Positions 35,827-44,441 of a stretch of 64,000 nucleotides of DNA are shown here, piece after piece. The translations under genes and the position numbers were made by a program. The stretch is taken from assembly GCF_000308055.1 (NCBI RefSeq), contig NZ_CAGY01000001.1, positions 124,001 through 188,000 of the forward strand, written 5' to 3'. The DNA comes from Actinomyces sp. ph3 (GTDB taxonomy: Bacteria; Actinomycetota; Actinomycetes; Actinomycetales; Actinomycetaceae). Below the pieces are notes generated by a model. The model did no database searches and was not told where the DNA came from. It saw only the letters and a program-made list of their open reading frames with translations. Each line of letters opens with the position of its first letter. The first letter of the stretch is position 1.

Positions 35827-37337
35827 TGCTGGTTCTCCTTCAAGGGATGGATATCAGCGATATCTTGATCCAGACCGATCGTGCGTGCCCAGTCCGCTGG
35901 AGCCTGTCGGGTCGCCAGTTCCATTGATTCGCGAATTTCATCGCCGAGGCCGCGCATTACGTGGTCGAGCGTCATCCCCTGCGTACCGTTTTCGATTGCA
36001 TCAAGGATCGCGTATTTCTTCGCACGCTCCACAATTCCTGCAATCATCGCGCCCGAAACAATATCGGCAAGATAGATGATGCGTTCCTGACCGGAATGAC
36101 TGCGCGCAGACAGCAAAGCCGAATTGTCATCGCGTCGATAAAGGCTAGCAACTGCCCTGTCGATCATCTCGTCATGGCTGAGCTGCTGAACGTTTTGTGC
36201 AAGCGGCACAGAGTGGTCGAGATGCTTTCTGAAAATATCCTTCGCTGCACGTTCATCTGGGCGATCAATGCGGATGCGTACATCAAGCCTTCCAGGGCGA
36301 AGGACCGCGGGATCGATCATGTCAGCCCGGTTTGAGGCACCAACAATGACTACGTTGTCAAGACTTTCGACACCGTCCATTTCAGCGAGCAGCTGTGGAA
36401 CCACCATCGTCTCGACATCGGAAGAAATTCCAGTACCGCGTGTTCTGAAAAGAGCTTCCATCTCATCGAAGAAGATCACGACTGGGACCTTCGACGAAGC
36501 CAAGGCACGAGCCCGCGCGAAAATTGCACGGATCTGCCGTTCTGTCTCGCCAACGAACTTCGTGAGAAGTTCAGGACCCTTAATTGAGAGGAAATAGCCT
36601 TCACCTGAAGAGCTAAACTCGCGTAATGATCGTGCTAGCGCCTGGGCGATCAGCGTCTTTCCTGAACCCGGGGGCCCATAGAGCAAAATTCCCTTTGTCG
36701 GCCGCAAACCGTATTGCCGATATAGCTCGGGATGGCGCAGGGGAAGTTCAATTGCCTGCCGAATTGTCTCAATCTGAGCATCAAGTCCGCCGATGTCATC
36801 AAAAGTAACATCGGGAATTTCAGGAGTGAGAAGCTGCTCGACGTCTTGGCGAATAACACGTTCATAGGCAAAGGAAGTACGAGGGTCAACCAAGACGCTC
36901 TCTCCGGGCCGAAGAGTGCCGTGGCGTAGCGGACCAGCAAGTTCAACAATGCGATGGCTTCCGGCCTCGGCAGTCACTACAGCGCGATCCACCCCAATAA
37001 GTTCCGCAACCTGCGCGAGCTCACCGGTTCGCGAATACTCGCCGATCCCGACAACAATCATCTTGTCGTCAACAAGAACCTGTTGCCCCGGTGAGATTGA
37101 TGTGATGTCAAGAGAAGTATCCGCCGCAAGGCGCATAAGGCGGCCCGAAACATAGACTTCAAGAACACGCGAAGACGGCTGCGCGCGATGCAAAACTCCC
37201 AGGGTCAGCGGTGGTTGATTTAAATGCTTGAGTTGTTCCCTCAGGCGGAGAAGTTCTTGACGCGCCTGAGTAAGAGCCGCACTCAGATGGGCATTCTTCT
37301 GCTCAAGAATTGAGAGTGCAGCGTCACTGTTGCTCAT
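35823..37337 (-). CDS. arc: AAA ATPase Arc (Mpa-like) lacking the proteasome-docking tail
   Basis: Hexameric ring unfoldase that recognises pupylated proteins. About 504 aa: N-terminal coiled coil (about 8-45), two OB domains (about 50-180) and an AAA domain with Walker A LLYGPPGSGKT, Walker B VIFFDEME and the sensor/arginine region GASNRADMIDPAVLRPGRLD. It ends HPLKENQQ; the GQYL-type tail that opens the 20S gate in proteasome-bearing relatives is absent. ATG at 37337 is preferred (GTG at 37340 is adjacent). With no prcBA nearby, it may serve as a stand-alone unfoldase, as in corynebacteria. Confidence 0.94.
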   Translation of the reverse strand: MSNSDAALSILEQKNAHLSAALTQARQELLRLREQLKHLNQPPLTLGVLHRAQPSSRVLEVYVSGRLMRLAADTSLDITSISPGQQVLVDDKMIVVGIGEYSRTGELAQVAELIGVDRAVVTAEAGSHRIVELAGPLRHGTLRPGESVLVDPRTSFAYERVIRQDVEQLLTPEIPDVTFDDIGGLDAQIETIRQAIELPLRHPELYRQYGLRPTKGILLYGPPGSGKTLIAQALARSLREFSSSGEGYFLSIKGPELLTKFVGETERQIRAIFARARALASSKVPVVIFFDEMEALFRTRGTGISSDVETMVVPQLLAEMDGVESLDNVVIVGASNRADMIDPAVLRPGRLDVRIRIDRPDERAAKDIFRKHLDHSVPLAQNVQQLSHDEMIDRAVASLYRRDDNSALLSARSHSGQERIIYLADIVSGAMIAGIVERAKKYAILDAIENGTQGMTLDHVMRGLGDEIRESMELATRQAPADWARTIGLDQDIADIHPLKENQQ

Positions 37338-38358
37338 CACTACGCCCTTCTACCCATGCCCGCGCCTTAGCGTCGAGGTCCCTTTTGACCTTACGAATTT
37401 TCTTATCCGAGCTGACGCGAAGACCCACTTTCTGCTCGCTCCAGTCATCTTCGCTATTCCACGCCCCTTCGAGGCCTTCAGCAGCTTTCGCTGGACGCGT
37501 TGAGCGTTCCTGAGGGGTAGTCTGCGGAGCAAGACGCCTGGCAATCATCAAGAATCCTGTATGGGCAACCATTCGATGCTCGGGTCGTACAGCCAAGCCA
37601 TCGACGTGCCATTCACGCGAGAGTGTCTCCCACGCGACGGGATCGGTAAAGTTCTCAGAGGAACGAAGATCTTCGATCAACCGGGACATCTGAGTCACGG
37701 TCGCGATGTAGCAGCACAGAACACCGCCGGGAACAAGCGCGTGTGCAACCGCATCCAAGTTCTCCCAGGGAGCGAGCATGTCAAGGACTACACGATCAAC
37801 ACTCGATTCAGGCATAGCATTGAGCTCATCTGCCAGATCATTGACCCGAAGATCCCACGCCGGATGCGGAGCGCCAAACCACAGTTCAACGTTATCGCGT
37901 GCAATCTGTGCGAATTCTTCGCGCCTTTCGACAGAAATCAGCCTGCCGCGCTCCCCTACTGCGTTCAAAAGAGCCATCGATAGAGCACCCGACCCAGCGC
38001 CGGCCTCGACAACTACTGCACCGGGGAAAATATCTGCGTAGTGAACGATCGTCCCAGCATCTTTCGGGTAGACGACTGCAGCACCCCTGGGCATTGACAT
38101 GACATAGTCAACTTGAAGCGGGCGCAGAATTTGGAACTGACGGCCCTCTTCGGTGGTGACGACCTGACCATCAGGGCGTCCAATTAAATCATCGTGATCG
38201 ATAAAGCCACGATTGGACTGAAAACGACCACCAGAAACCAAAATAACGGTGTGCAAACGCCCCTTCGGGTCGCGGATTTGGACACGCTCCCCTTCTCGGA
38301 GAGGACCACGGTGTCGTTCTTGGCCAAGGCCCTGGGCTTCATGTTCATGTGTGCTCAT
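37324..38358 (-). CDS. trmI: tRNA (adenine-58-N1)-methyltransferase TrmI
   Basis: Forms m1A58 in the T-loop of tRNA. About 344 aa: an N-terminal small beta domain (GERVQIRDPKGRLHTVIL, about residues 25-85), then the Rossmann methyltransferase domain with VVEAGAGSGALSMALL and the catalytic-loop VDRVVLDMLAPWENLDAVAHALVPGGVLC. A charged C-terminal tail of about 70 residues is added. ATG at 38358 follows AGAGG. It heads the arc-dop-pup-pafA string and is divergent from the RecB-like nuclease, the same pairing as in mycobacteria. Confidence 0.93.
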   Translation of the reverse strand: MSTHEHEAQGLGQERHRGPLREGERVQIRDPKGRLHTVILVSGGRFQSNRGFIDHDDLIGRPDGQVVTTEEGRQFQILRPLQVDYVMSMPRGAAVVYPKDAGTIVHYADIFPGAVVVEAGAGSGALSMALLNAVGERGRLISVERREEFAQIARDNVELWFGAPHPAWDLRVNDLADELNAMPESSVDRVVLDMLAPWENLDAVAHALVPGGVLCCYIATVTQMSRLIEDLRSSENFTDPVAWETLSREWHVDGLAVRPEHRMVAHTGFLMIARRLAPQTTPQERSTRPAKAAEGLEGAWNSEDDWSEQKVGLRVSSDKKIRKVKRDLDAKARAWVEGRSDEQQ

Positions 38359-38439
38359 CGCCTCTACACTACCGCGGCACATGGATGAACTGCCTGTTTA
38401 AACCCCGCGCGAAAAGGTGGAACTGGTTACGGTAGATGT

Positions 38440-39285
38440 ATGAGGAATTCACTCCCAAGCCGACCTGCACTTTCTGCAAGCCGCACCAAAGAGTACCAGC
38501 GCTGCCCACTGCAGTTTCGCCTGCATGTCGTCGACCGCGTTAAAGAACCTCCAACGCAAGCAACACTTCTTGGGACAACAGTTCACGCCACCTTGGAAAA
38601 CCTCTATGCCATGCCAAGGGAAGAACGCAATGAGACACTCGCTATCGAGCTTTTACGTACCGAATGGGAAAAGACTCTTGCTGGCGACCCAAGTGTCATG
38701 AATCTTTTTTCAGACCATACGGACTTCGAACGCTGGCGCGAACGAATGCATTCGATGATCACTAACTATTTTGCGATCGAAGATCCTCAAGCGCTTGAAC
38801 CGCTGTCTACCGAAGCCCTTGTCGAGGCAACAACTTCGCAAGGAGTGAATCTCCTTGGTTACATTGACCGAGTCGACCAAGCACCCAACGGAGATCTGAG
38901 GGTCATCGACTACAAGACCGGGAAGGCTCCTTCCCCGCGTTTTCAAGAGGAAGCATTATTTCAGATGCGTTTTTACGCCCTCTTGCTTTCTCTCACAAAG
39001 CGACTGCCGAGGCGTACACAGTTGGTTTATCTCGCTTCTCAGAAGGTACTGACCTTTGATCCTGATTCCGCTGATATTTCTCGCTTTAGTGAAGAACTTT
39101 CCCGGACCTGGGAATCAATGAGAAGGGACGCTTTGCAGGGCTATTTTGCCCCACGACGAAACCCGCTGTGCAATTGGTGTGGGGTGCGTTCGATGTGTCC
39201 GCTGTTTGATGGGACTACACCTGAGATCCCAACCAGCGGTCTGGAACGTTTACTGGCAATGGGTCCGCGGCAATCTGATCAGTAA
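38440..39285 (+). CDS. RecB-family exonuclease (PD-(D/E)XK with iron-sulfur motif)
   Basis: Nuclease-like protein of 281 aa from the RecB/AddB/Cas4 group. The nuclease motifs are visible: the early His in LLGTTVHATLENLY, then LLGYIDRVDQ and VIDYKTGK, with Gln and Tyr in FQMRFYALLL. An N-terminal Cys (YQRCP) plus the C-terminal CNWCGVRSMC fit the four-cysteine iron-sulfur pattern of AddB/Cas4-type nucleases. It has no helicase domain. Divergent from trmI as in Mycobacterium. No CRISPR locus is nearby, so a general DNA-repair role is more likely than Cas4. Confidence 0.88.
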   Translation: MRNSLPSRPALSASRTKEYQRCPLQFRLHVVDRVKEPPTQATLLGTTVHATLENLYAMPREERNETLAIELLRTEWEKTLAGDPSVMNLFSDHTDFERWRERMHSMITNYFAIEDPQALEPLSTEALVEATTSQGVNLLGYIDRVDQAPNGDLRVIDYKTGKAPSPRFQEEALFQMRFYALLLSLTKRLPRRTQLVYLASQKVLTFDPDSADISRFSEELSRTWESMRRDALQGYFAPRRNPLCNWCGVRSMCPLFDGTTPEIPTSGLERLLAMGPRQSDQ

Positions 39286-39962
39286 GCGCGAACGAAGTTC
39301 GGCCGTTGCCCTTCCATAATCGACTCAATGACACTTTCACTGAGGTCACTAAGCTCGCGAATATAGGGAAAATCAGCGGCGAACTCTTCGGGCGCCGCCC
39401 CCTTGATCGCGACGGCCACTCCGCCACTGGCAGAAGCAGCTTCAAGACCAACCGGCGAATCCTCGACAATCATGCAGCGACGGATATCAACTCCAAGAAG
39501 CTCAGCAGCCTTGAGGTACCCCTCTGGTGAGGGTTTTCCTTCCGAGACGTCATCACCGTAAATTGCATTCGTAAAACCGGGTTTTGCGGGTACATGCTCC
39601 AGGACCCTGGATGCCACTCGCCGTCGTGTCGCTGTAACGACCGCTGTCGGAATTGAGTGCTCATGGCACCAAGCAAGGAGTTCAACCAGACCGACTTTCC
39701 AGGGCAATCCCGCGTCGAGGCGATCGATGACTCCCTGCTCAACACGATCGGCAACCACGGCCTCGTCAAGAGGATTGCGGGCAAATGAACGCAAAATTGC
39801 CACCATCCGCGGCAAAGTAGACCCCAACATCTTTTGGCGCATCTGCGGGGTCATCTGTGTCCCCATCTCGGCGAGCACCTGTCCTTCCGCGCCTTCCCAC
39901 AGGGGCTCGGTATCGACGATGGTGCCATCCATATCGAAGAGAATTGCCTCAGGCAGAGTCAT
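39279..39962 (-). CDS. HAD-superfamily phosphatase
   Basis: Beta-phosphoglucomutase-like HAD hydrolase of 227 aa. The four motifs are intact: ILFDMDGTIVDT (nucleophile Asp), VVTATRRR (motif II Thr), the motif III Lys in EGKPSPEGY, and MIVEDSPVGLEAA (motif IV). A helical C1 cap lies between motifs I and II. Substrate unknown; phosphosugars or nucleotides are typical. Its 3' end overlaps the RecB-like gene tail-to-tail by 7 bp. Confidence 0.9.
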   Translation of the reverse strand: MTLPEAILFDMDGTIVDTEPLWEGAEGQVLAEMGTQMTPQMRQKMLGSTLPRMVAILRSFARNPLDEAVVADRVEQGVIDRLDAGLPWKVGLVELLAWCHEHSIPTAVVTATRRRVASRVLEHVPAKPGFTNAIYGDDVSEGKPSPEGYLKAAELLGVDIRRCMIVEDSPVGLEAASASGGVAVAIKGAAPEEFAADFPYIRELSDLSESVIESIMEGQRPNFVRAY

Positions 39963-39988
39963 ACTTTCGTAAGTCCTTCACACAAGAT

Positions 39989-40846
39989 TCACGCAGCGGG
40001 CATTGTTCCCAAGGGGGAAAGCAGACCGCTTAACAGACCAAGAGCTACAAGAATACCAATTGCGATTCGATACCAAACGAAAGGTGCATAGGACTGAGTG
40101 GAAATAATCTTCAGGAACCACAAGATCACAACGACGCCGACCACGAAGGCAATGATTGTTGCAGCGATTGTCGGGCCAACAGCAATGGTCTCACTGCCGG
40201 TCAAGACCTTTGCCACCTTGTAGAGCCCTGAAGCCCACACAGCCGGCATTGCCAGAAGGAAGGAATAGCGGGCAGCGGCTTCACGGGTATAGCCCAAGAA
40301 ACGCCCCATGGTAATCGTTCCACCTGAACGAGAGACACCTGGGATCAGGGCCATTGCCTGCGCGAGGCCGTAGAGAAGGGCATCCTTCCACGTCATCGAT
40401 TTCAGATCGCGCTCTTGAGGTGCATAGCGATCGACAAATCCCAAAAGCAGGCCGAAAATGATCAGCATCGCCGAAGTGATCCACAGGTTACGCAAGCCCG
40501 TATCAATCGCATCTTGGAAAAGAAGACCCAAAATACAAATCGGAAGGGAACCGACGATAATCATCCAACCCATTCGCGCATCTGGATCACTTGAGGGTAC
40601 TCGATTTTCCTTTGCACCAAGTGGCAAAGATCGGAACCAAGCGCTGAGGATGCGGACAATGTCCTTCCAGAAGACGATGACAACCGCGAGCTCCGTACCG
40701 ATTTGTGTGATTGCGGTGAAAGCAGCACCCGGATCGGTTGAGCCCGTAAGCTCACCGACAATGCGAATATGCGCGGAGGACGAAACGGGAAGGAACTCCG
40801 TCAGGCCCTGAACAAGTCCAAGGATGATTGCATCAAGCCAGTTCAT
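39989..40846 (-). CDS. uppP: Undecaprenyl-diphosphatase UppP (BacA)
   Basis: Recycles the lipid carrier for cell-wall synthesis by dephosphorylating undecaprenyl diphosphate. The 285-aa protein has about eight membrane segments. Both family motifs are present: [20 protein letters not shown] near the N-terminus and [20 protein letters not shown]. It lies 26 bp upstream of the HAD gene on the same strand and is divergent from the aldo/keto-reductase-like gene. Confidence 0.96.
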   Translation of the reverse strand: MNWLDAIILGLVQGLTEFLPVSSSAHIRIVGELTGSTDPGAAFTAITQIGTELAVVIVFWKDIVRILSAWFRSLPLGAKENRVPSSDPDARMGWMIIVGSLPICILGLLFQDAIDTGLRNLWITSAMLIIFGLLLGFVDRYAPQERDLKSMTWKDALLYGLAQAMALIPGVSRSGGTITMGRFLGYTREAAARYSFLLAMPAVWASGLYKVAKVLTGSETIAVGPTIAATIIAFVVGVVVILWFLKIISTQSYAPFVWYRIAIGILVALGLLSGLLSPLGTMPAA

Positions 40847-40934
40847 ATCCCCAACTCTACGGCGCTTGGCCTGAGGCTAGCCAAAGATGGGCATGTGTAT
40901 GCCGTCATAGCCTGCGCGTTCTAGGCTTATCTCT

Positions 40935-41852
40935 ATGGAGATTCGTCAATGTGGAACACATGGACTTTCTGTGTCCAGTCTGGGTTTGGGAACACTGACT
41001 TGGGGACGCGACACAGATGAAGATCAGGCATGCGCAATGCTCAAATCCTTTGTTGACGCTGGAGGGACTCTCGTAGAAGTGAGCCCTCTCCACGGTTCCG
41101 GACGCGCTCTCAGCGTTCTTGCCGAGGCCTTACGCGCCGTTGGCCGTCACCGAGTCAGGATTGCATTGCGTGGTGCAATGCGTTTCTCTCAAGGAGCCAA
41201 TGAGCTCTCTGCTTCTCGGGGAGATATGCTCCGCTGCCTAGATACAACACTTGCGATTCTCGAAACAGATTTCGTTGACCTCTGGTTAGCAACTCCGTCC
41301 CCTACAGGAATTCCGCTCGAGGAAACTCTATCGGCGCTCGAATGGGCCTATTCCAGCGGACGCGCGCACTACCTTGGGCTAAGTCACCGCGACACCTGGG
41401 ATTGCGCACTCATGTGGGCACAGTCAGATCGACTTCCTCTAGCCGCCGTCGAAGAAGAACACTCGCTTTTATGCTCCTCTCCCCTGCTCGAGCGAGCACG
41501 AGACAACGGCTTTGGATTCCTCGCACATTCACCGCTTGCCGGAGGCGTCCTTACAGGAAAATATCGCCATACAACACCACCTGATTCACGAGCCGCATCC
41601 GCACATCTGCGTTCAAGTGTTGAGCCATACCTGGAGAGCAGTCTTCCGATTGTCGAAGCGTTATCTCAGGCGGCACATGGGCTGGAATGTTCGATCGCTG
41701 ACGTTGCTTTGGCATGGGTAGAGGGCACACCGGGAGTGACAAGCGCAATCATCGGGCCTCAAAACCTGGTACAACTCGAGCAGATACTCAATGGACGCAT
41801 TGACCTTCCACTTCCGATTCGCCAGGTATTAAGTGAAGTGAGTGCTAGATAG
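40935..41852 (+). CDS. Aldo/keto-reductase-like protein with altered catalytic tetrad
   Basis: TIM-barrel protein of 305 aa, clearly AKR-related overall (MEIRQCGTHGLSVSSLGLGTL, then GFLAHSPLAGGVLTGKY and VTSAIIGPQNLVQLEQIL). The tetrad positions look changed. Where the family has DTADxYG the sequence reads VEVSPLHGSG, losing Asp and Tyr. The catalytic Lys region reads IALRGA, and the His region (xLHxPD) reads WLATPSP. NADPH-binding C-terminal residues are partly kept. It is probably not a conventional reductase. ATG at 40935 has no ribosome binding site; TAGGCT 7 bp upstream hints at a leaderless start. Confidence 0.75.
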   Translation: MEIRQCGTHGLSVSSLGLGTLTWGRDTDEDQACAMLKSFVDAGGTLVEVSPLHGSGRALSVLAEALRAVGRHRVRIALRGAMRFSQGANELSASRGDMLRCLDTTLAILETDFVDLWLATPSPTGIPLEETLSALEWAYSSGRAHYLGLSHRDTWDCALMWAQSDRLPLAAVEEEHSLLCSSPLLERARDNGFGFLAHSPLAGGVLTGKYRHTTPPDSRAASAHLRSSVEPYLESSLPIVEALSQAAHGLECSIADVALAWVEGTPGVTSAIIGPQNLVQLEQILNGRIDLPLPIRQVLSEVSAR

Positions 41853-41868
41853 AAGCGGGCATTAAATA

Positions 41869-41904
41869 AAGGTGTGCGGGCAGTTGCGACTGCCCGCACA
41901 CCTT
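41869..41904. terminator. Bidirectional terminator hairpin
   Basis: A 16-bp stem, AAGGTGTGCGGGCAGT (41869-41884) with its complement (41889-41904), closes a TGCG loop between two convergent genes. Neither flank has a long T run, but stem strength and position support termination for both. Confidence 0.7.
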
Positions 41905-41921
41905 AAAGACAACTTGACCGA

Positions 41922-42224
41922 CTAGTCTTCGTCTTCATCCTCATCAACGTCGACAAATTCATCGTCATCGTCGACTTCTTCATCGTCTTCGTCGTCGTCA
42001 AAATCTTCATCCTCGTCTTCCTCATCAGAAACAATGAGGTCGAAAGGAAGCTCGACTTCGAACTGCGTGAAAAGCACGTCATCGTAGGTGAAGAAGGCAT
42101 CACGGAGAGCTTCTTCGGCATCGATAAGTGCCTGTTCATCGACTTGATCAGAGGAAGCCACCTCGTAGTGATTCTCGAAAGCGGCAATCAGCTGATCTAG
42201 GACAAGACGAGGTTTCGTGGTCAT
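41922..42224 (-). CDS. Small highly acidic protein, unknown function
   Basis: Protein of about 100 aa. The first 70 residues form an ordinary-looking domain (KPRLVLDQLIAAFENHYEVASS, then EEALRDAFFTYDDVLFTQFEVELPFDLI); the last third is almost only Asp and Glu. The start is ATG at 42224 with AGGA upstream (GTG at 42230 possible). Similar small acidic proteins near uppP in other actinobacteria are sometimes labelled primosomal without evidence. The tail might mimic nucleic acid or bind a basic partner; this is speculation. The mirror-image open frame on the same strand is a by-product of the GA-rich repeat. Confidence 0.7.
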   Translation of the reverse strand: MTTKPRLVLDQLIAAFENHYEVASSDQVDEQALIDAEEALRDAFFTYDDVLFTQFEVELPFDLIVSDEEDEDEDFDDDEDDEEVDDDDEFVDVDEDEDED

Positions 42225-42246
42225 AGTCACACATCCTACACGATGT

Positions 42247-43344
42247 CTACGGCAAGTTCAGCTGGGACCTAATAACCGAAACCATCAGATCAGCGCCCTT
42301 AATCTCCGCTGTTTGATCGGGGCCTAAAATACGCGAATTACCCTGTGAATCGAGAAGTTGGGATACGCCGTGCTCAGGTCCCAGCGGCAAGATCACCCAT
42401 TCGTCACTGGGGTTGTAGGTTGCCTGCGGTTCTTTACCGGACAGCTGTGAAGAGATATTCGAGATCACGATGCGCGCCTGTGCTCGAGCGGCATCAGCAC
42501 GCTTTGATTCGCGAACATCCGTAACGTCGCCGATCGCGTAAATATTGGTTTGGCCTACGACTTGAAGCGTTGGTTCTACCTTAAGAGCGCCGTCTGGGCG
42601 AACTGCAGACTGCAGCTCGGTACCTGCAACATAACCGGTATTCGGACGGGCACCATAGCACTGGAACCACATATCAGCTTCGATACGATGACCGTCCTTC
42701 GTTTCAACGACGAAACGGCCAAGCTCACCAACATTGAATGGCGGAAGGTATGCAAGCTCCGAGCCTTCAATGAGGCGGATATTGAGCTCCTTCAGTTGCT
42801 CGCGAACCTGATCGCGCAACTCATCAGCAAAACCCTGAGTCGGGAGAAGCTCAGATTGCTTTTCAACCAAGGTAATTTCCAGGTCCGGGAAGGCATTGCG
42901 CAGTTCCCCTGCAAATTCAATACCGACAGTTCCGGCACCTACCAAGAGCACGGAGCGAGCACCATGAAGGTAGGAATGCAACTGCTTCAGGCGCGCCTTG
43001 GCAACATCAGAACGCGAAGCCGAGTACTTTGCTGGGAATGGATAGGTTGAACCTGTTGCCAGAACAACGTAGTCGGCATCGATCGGGTCCTGACCGAAGA
43101 TATGAACCCGAGTCCCTTCAACCTGAGAAACCGTTCCGTGAATGACCCGCCCATTGCTCAGAAGATTCGAATAGGGCATGAAAATTGAATGCTGCCATGC
43201 CTCATCGACTGCGGCACGCAGAGCCGCAGCATGGTGAACAAACTGATCTTTTTGCTCGACCAGAATGACTTCGGCAAGAGGATCAAGTCCCTTGGCGACG
43301 GTGACACCACCGTACCCGCCACCGACAACGACGACTCGGGCCAC
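42247..43344 (-). CDS. FAD-dependent pyridine nucleotide oxidoreductase (NDH-2/FSP1-like)
   Basis: Flavoprotein of about 365 aa with two Rossmann motifs: FAD-binding VVVVGGGYGGVTVAKGL at the N-terminus and NAD(P)H-binding VLLVGAGTVGIEFAGEL at about residue 140. ATGSTYPFP and the second FAD site NIYAIGDVTDV are also seen. It lacks the redox-active CxxC of thioredoxin reductases and a membrane helix. It resembles type II NADH dehydrogenases and the AIFM2/FSP1 group of quinone reductases. GTG at 43344 follows AAGGAGA; upstream starts add unrelated residues. Confidence 0.85.
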   Translation of the reverse strand: MARVVVVGGGYGGVTVAKGLDPLAEVILVEQKDQFVHHAAALRAAVDEAWQHSIFMPYSNLLSNGRVIHGTVSQVEGTRVHIFGQDPIDADYVVLATGSTYPFPAKYSASRSDVAKARLKQLHSYLHGARSVLLVGAGTVGIEFAGELRNAFPDLEITLVEKQSELLPTQGFADELRDQVREQLKELNIRLIEGSELAYLPPFNVGELGRFVVETKDGHRIEADMWFQCYGARPNTGYVAGTELQSAVRPDGALKVEPTLQVVGQTNIYAIGDVTDVRESKRADAARAQARIVISNISSQLSGKEPQATYNPSDEWVILPLGPEHGVSQLLDSQGNSRILGPDQTAEIKGADLMVSVIRSQLNLP

Positions 43345-43418
43345 AGTGCTCTCCTTCTCTCGTTGGTTACCACCCATTGTCCCTGAAAACACAGGAAGCA
43401 ACGAGTGCAAAAAGTGTG

Positions 43419-44441
43419 TTATTCCTGACCAAGGGCTCGAGCAATATTCGGTGTGAAGAAGTTTGGCCCCTTCAATACCTTGCCATCCTCACGGAGTTTC
43501 ACGCTGCCGTCGGGCATAAGCTTCGACAGATTAGACGCCTGAATTTCCGCAAGGACACGATTCAAATCGATTCCAGATTCCAGGGCCATGCCATAGATGA
43601 CGTAGACCAGATCGCCTAAAGCATCAGCTGTTTCGATGATGTCTCGCGTTCCGTCATCTGCTTCCATCGCACGTTGTGTCGCTTCTTCAACGATTGCACG
43701 CGCTTCCTTTCCATACAAGGCCCCGAGCAGTTCAGCGAACTCTTCACGGATCAAGCTCACGCGCATGTGGAGACGCTCATAGTCAAGAGTTGGCTCTTGA
43801 TGATCACGAACACGGTCGGGCATGAAGTAAGTTGCGTGAAACTGCTGGACAAGAGCTTGTGGGCGAGATGAATCCAAGACTTCTGGCGCGCCGGCGTTAG
43901 GTCCATCCCACGGACTTGCAGGCGTGCGCGGGTCAGTGGCAAGGATGCCTCCTACCCAGGCCTCGTAGCCGGGAAGGCGCGCAATGCCTTCCTTGCGGAA
44001 ACCGTTCTTCCACGCGGCCTTCCAGGATCCCCAATTTCCTACGTACGCCGCCCACTCAACTCGAGAAGCGCCAAATTTCTCAAATGCCGTATCTAGAGCA
44101 AGGGACACAGCCTCTGTTGCAACGCCCTCTCCCCACTCGTCATGGCGAACAAAGTACGAGACTTCATAACGGTCAGAAAAATGAGTATTACGAATGAGCT
44201 CGATGCGCCCAAGGAAACGTCCATCATGGGCGCTGCGAATCGCCCAATCAGCACTTCCCTGCTCCCACTTCGAAGGCACCTTTGCAAGATTCTCTTCAGC
44301 CATCGACAGAGTGTAGGGATAGGGAATCGACGTTGTTTCGTGAAAAACTGGATCCTGCAATGCGTCAGTAAGGTCCGCCGCATCGTTTGCAGACAGCGGG
44401 ACTAAGACAATATTTTGACCGTGAACGTCAAAGGGTTCCAT
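43419..44441 (-). CDS. GNAT acetyltransferase fused to a MazG/HisE-like NTP pyrophosphohydrolase
   Basis: Two-domain protein of about 340 aa. Residues about 1-165 are a RimJ/RimL-type GNAT domain (LVPLSANDAADLTDAL, WAIRSAHDGRFLGRIELI, GEGVATEAVSLALDTAFEKFGASRVEWAAY). After a linker, residues about 195-340 resemble an all-alpha NTP pyrophosphohydrolase: IREEFAELLGAL, then DIIETADALGDLVYVIYGMALESGID (the metal-binding EExxE and ExxD positions), ending VLKGPNFFTPNIARAL. ATG at 44441 overlaps the upstream DsbA-like stop as TGATG. Substrates are unknown; the fusion suggests housecleaning of a modified nucleotide together with acetyl transfer. Confidence 0.8.
   Translation of the reverse strand: MEPFDVHGQNIVLVPLSANDAADLTDALQDPVFHETTSIPYPYTLSMAEENLAKVPSKWEQGSADWAIRSAHDGRFLGRIELIRNTHFSDRYEVSYFVRHDEWGEGVATEAVSLALDTAFEKFGASRVEWAAYVGNWGSWKAAWKNGFRKEGIARLPGYEAWVGGILATDPRTPASPWDGPNAGAPEVLDSSRPQALVQQFHATYFMPDRVRDHQEPTLDYERLHMRVSLIREEFAELLGALYGKEARAIVEEATQRAMEADDGTRDIIETADALGDLVYVIYGMALESGIDLNRVLAEIQASNLSKLMPDGSVKLREDGKVLKGPNFFTPNIARALGQE

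Noticed and set aside
38440-39285. Cas4-like reading of the RecB-family nuclease
   Set aside because: The four-cysteine pattern is shared by AddB/RecB nucleases, there is no CRISPR array or cas gene in the window, and the trmI neighbour is the standard actinobacterial context.
41903-42187. 94-codon acidic/serine-rich frame overlapping the small acidic protein
   Set aside because: It is the shifted reading of the same GA-rich repeat; the frame with an AGGA-preceded start and a globular N-terminal part is the real one.
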